DNA of 64,000 nt from Phocaeicola_A sp045647865 (GTDB taxonomy: Bacteria; Bacteroidota; Bacteroidia; Bacteroidales; Bacteroidaceae). The notes beneath the pieces are model-generated. The model saw only the letters and a list, made by a program, of their open reading frames with translations, did not search any database and had not been told where the DNA came from. The position numbers and the translations under genes were made by a program. This document shows positions 62,432 to 64,000 of the stretch, one piece after another (the stretch's first letter is position 1; every line of letters starts with the position of its first letter). Location: assembly GCA_045647865.1 (NCBI GenBank), contig JAZRMW010000005.1, positions 4,798-68,797 on the forward strand. The letters are read 5' to 3'.

Positions 62432-63823
62432 ATGATACAGAACGATACCATTTGTGCCATATCTACCGCTCAAGGCGGAGCCATTGGAGTGATACGCGTC
62501 AGTGGCCCGATAGCCATTGAGGTAGTATCTCGCATCTTTACTCCCATCAGCGGGAAACCTTTAAAAGAACGCCGGAATTTTTCCCTAACCTTCGGGAAAA
62601 TTTTTTCCAACGAAGAAGAAATTATCGATGAGGTATTGGTTTCTCTCTTTCGTGCTCCTCACTCTTATACGGGCGAGGAGTCGGTAGAGATATCCTGTCA
62701 CGGTTCATCCTACATTCTCCAGCGTGTACTTCAGTTACTGATAGGAGAAGGGTGTCGCCTTGCTGAGCCGGGCGAATATACCCAGCGTGCTTTCCTTAAT
62801 GGAAAAATGGACCTGAGCCAAGCCGAAGCCGTGGCCGATGTGATAGCTTCCTCATCGGCAGCGACCCATCGTTTGGCCATGAATCAGATGCGTGGTGGAT
62901 TCAGTCGCGAACTCTCCATCTTGCGCGACAAGTTGCTTCATCTCACTTCGCTGATGGAGTTGGAACTTGATTTCAGCGACCACGAAGAATTGGAGTTTGC
63001 CGATCGCACCGAACTCTCGCAGATAGCTGCTGAAATCGAACGCGTCATCGCTCGTTTGGTCAACTCTTTCAGCGTAGGTAATGCATTGAAAAATGGAGTA
63101 CCCGTAGCAATCATTGGCGAAACAAATGCAGGAAAATCCACCCTCCTTAATGCCCTGCTGAACGAAGAAAAAGCTATCGTGAGCGATATCCATGGAACTA
63201 CCCGAGATGTTATAGAAGATACCATCAACTTGCGTGGTGTTACGTTCCGTTTCATTGATACCGCTGGTATTCGTCAGACTACCGATGTGGTGGAAAGTAT
63301 TGGCATTGAGCGCACTTTCCAGAAGATGAGTCAGGCTGATATTGTGCTTTGGATGATTGATTCGGATAGCGAGGTCGATTGGGAAAGTCTAAAAGGTGAA
63401 ATCCTGCCCTATTGCGAAGGAAAGAATCTTATTGTACTCTTCAACAAATGTGACAAGATAAGTCCGGAGAGACGCGCCGAAATGACTCACACATTCGAGA
63501 ATGTAGATGCCCCCAAACTATTCCTTTCTGCCAAGGAACGCATGGGATTGGATGAGTTGGAAACCCTCCTGATAGAAACAGTTGCTCTCCCAGAGATTTC
63601 GCAAAACGATGTGATTGTGACTAATATCCGCCACTACGAAGCTCTCACCCATGCCCTTGACTCCATCCATCGAGTGCAAGATGGTCTTGTTATGCAACTT
63701 TCTGGTGATTTCGTCTCGCAAGATCTCCGTGAGTGTATCCATAATCTTTCCGATATTGTAGGTGAGGTCTCAAGTGATTCTGTGCTTCAAAATATCTTTA
63801 AACACTTCTGCATCGGAAAATAG
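62432..63823 (+). CDS. mnmE: tRNA-modification GTPase MnmE (TrmE)
   Basis: 463 residues from the ATG at 62432, excluding 18 upstream codons that hold the promoter. N-terminal formyl-THF-binding domain (DTICAISTAQGGAIGVIRVSG), a helical domain split by the G domain (GETNAGKSTLL, DIHGTTRD, DTAGIR, NKCD), and a C-terminal CIGK box carrying the catalytic Cys. With MnmG it makes 5-carboxymethylaminomethyluridine in tRNA wobble positions. No gene is seen in the last 177 bp. Confidence 0.95.
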   Translation: MIQNDTICAISTAQGGAIGVIRVSGPIAIEVVSRIFTPISGKPLKERRNFSLTFGKIFSNEEEIIDEVLVSLFRAPHSYTGEESVEISCHGSSYILQRVLQLLIGEGCRLAEPGEYTQRAFLNGKMDLSQAEAVADVIASSSAATHRLAMNQMRGGFSRELSILRDKLLHLTSLMELELDFSDHEELEFADRTELSQIAAEIERVIARLVNSFSVGNALKNGVPVAIIGETNAGKSTLLNALLNEEKAIVSDIHGTTRDVIEDTINLRGVTFRFIDTAGIRQTTDVVESIGIERTFQKMSQADIVLWMIDSDSEVDWESLKGEILPYCEGKNLIVLFNKCDKISPERRAEMTHTFENVDAPKLFLSAKERMGLDELETLLIETVALPEISQNDVIVTNIRHYEALTHALDSIHRVQDGLVMQLSGDFVSQDLRECIHNLSDIVGEVSSDSVLQNIFKHFCIGK

Positions 63824-64000
63824 TAATTAGCTAATGCATTGATAATCAATATATTATCAAATTTAATACAAATCGATAGTTTAAGTTCAAACCACCTATT
63901 AACTCGTTGAATAACAATTATATAGGTTAGTTTTACAATTAGAGTAAGTAAAGTGCAAAAAATCAATTTTGTCCCTCGTTTGTGCCCCAGACACTCGAGG

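Noticed and set aside
1..64000. tRNA, rRNA, tmRNA or other standard RNA genes
   Set aside because: I looked for CCA-ending cloverleaf sequences and rRNA motifs in the gaps and saw none.

Overview
The window is chromosomal DNA from a gut-type Bacteroidales bacterium (Bacteroides/Phocaeicola/Prevotella-like; I cannot place it further). The evidence is the SusC-type receptor, the many TonB and lipoprotein genes, the NnrE-NnrD fusion, the methylmalonyl-CoA mutase pair, and above all promoters of the Bacteroidales form TTTG-N19/20-TAnnTTTG in front of many genes.

Layout. 1-4.6 kb (minus): a SusC-like receptor cut by the window edge and, just upstream of it, a secreted metzincin-type protease. 4.8-16.5 kb: a pectin/rhamnogalacturonan block with a GH28 polygalacturonase, a hexuronate-type MFS transporter, a GH105-rhamnogalacturonan acetylesterase fusion transcribed divergently from that transporter, and a GH43 enzyme. 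The Na+-pumping decarboxylase genes oadG-oadA-oadB lie inside this block, and folB and a DUF456 protein lie near its end. 16.6-22.3 kb: a TonB receptor with a small lipoprotein, DUF4831, and NAD(P)HX repair. 22.5-26.2 kb (plus): adk, obgE, pgeF, a tiny basic protein and a beta-barrel protein. 26.3-31.5 kb (minus): EamA transporter, truA, a DUF5715 lipoprotein, a CcsB/CcsA cytochrome c maturation fusion and a rhodanese lipoprotein.

31.6-42.1 kb is an accessory island on the minus strand: RhuM, an AlbA_2-like remnant, an AT-rich hypothetical, a PD-(D/E)XK protein, an MmeI-like fused restriction-modification enzyme, a 92-residue Cys-rich protein, an XRE antitoxin with a RelA/SpoT-domain toxin candidate, a KilA-N protein, and a truncated DUF1016 protein read in frame into a lipoprotein. 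The right half is modular. The same promoter block occurs four times and the same 3' block (gene tail plus terminator) three times, so single genes sit between repeated junctions like cassettes. Next to it lie two helically phased arrays of palindromes (42249-42497).

42.7-64 kb returns to core genes: a Rid-family protein, an ABC-F protein, a DASS transporter, mutA and mutB, FKBP, fba, manA, DUF3332, an MFS transporter, rpmE type B, a decayed IS4-type element, a small HAD hydrolase and mnmE. A 520-bp unit is inserted between mutA and mutB: one GxxExxY nuclease-like gene bounded by 28-bp inverted repeats, of which a solo copy exists elsewhere in the window. Several short dispersed repeat families fill intergenic gaps, and three clusters of them lie in frame inside the cytochrome c maturation gene, adding peptides such as ATSDELRATS. 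Metabolically, oadGAB, mutAB, fba and manA fit a succinate/propionate fermenter feeding on plant polysaccharide.
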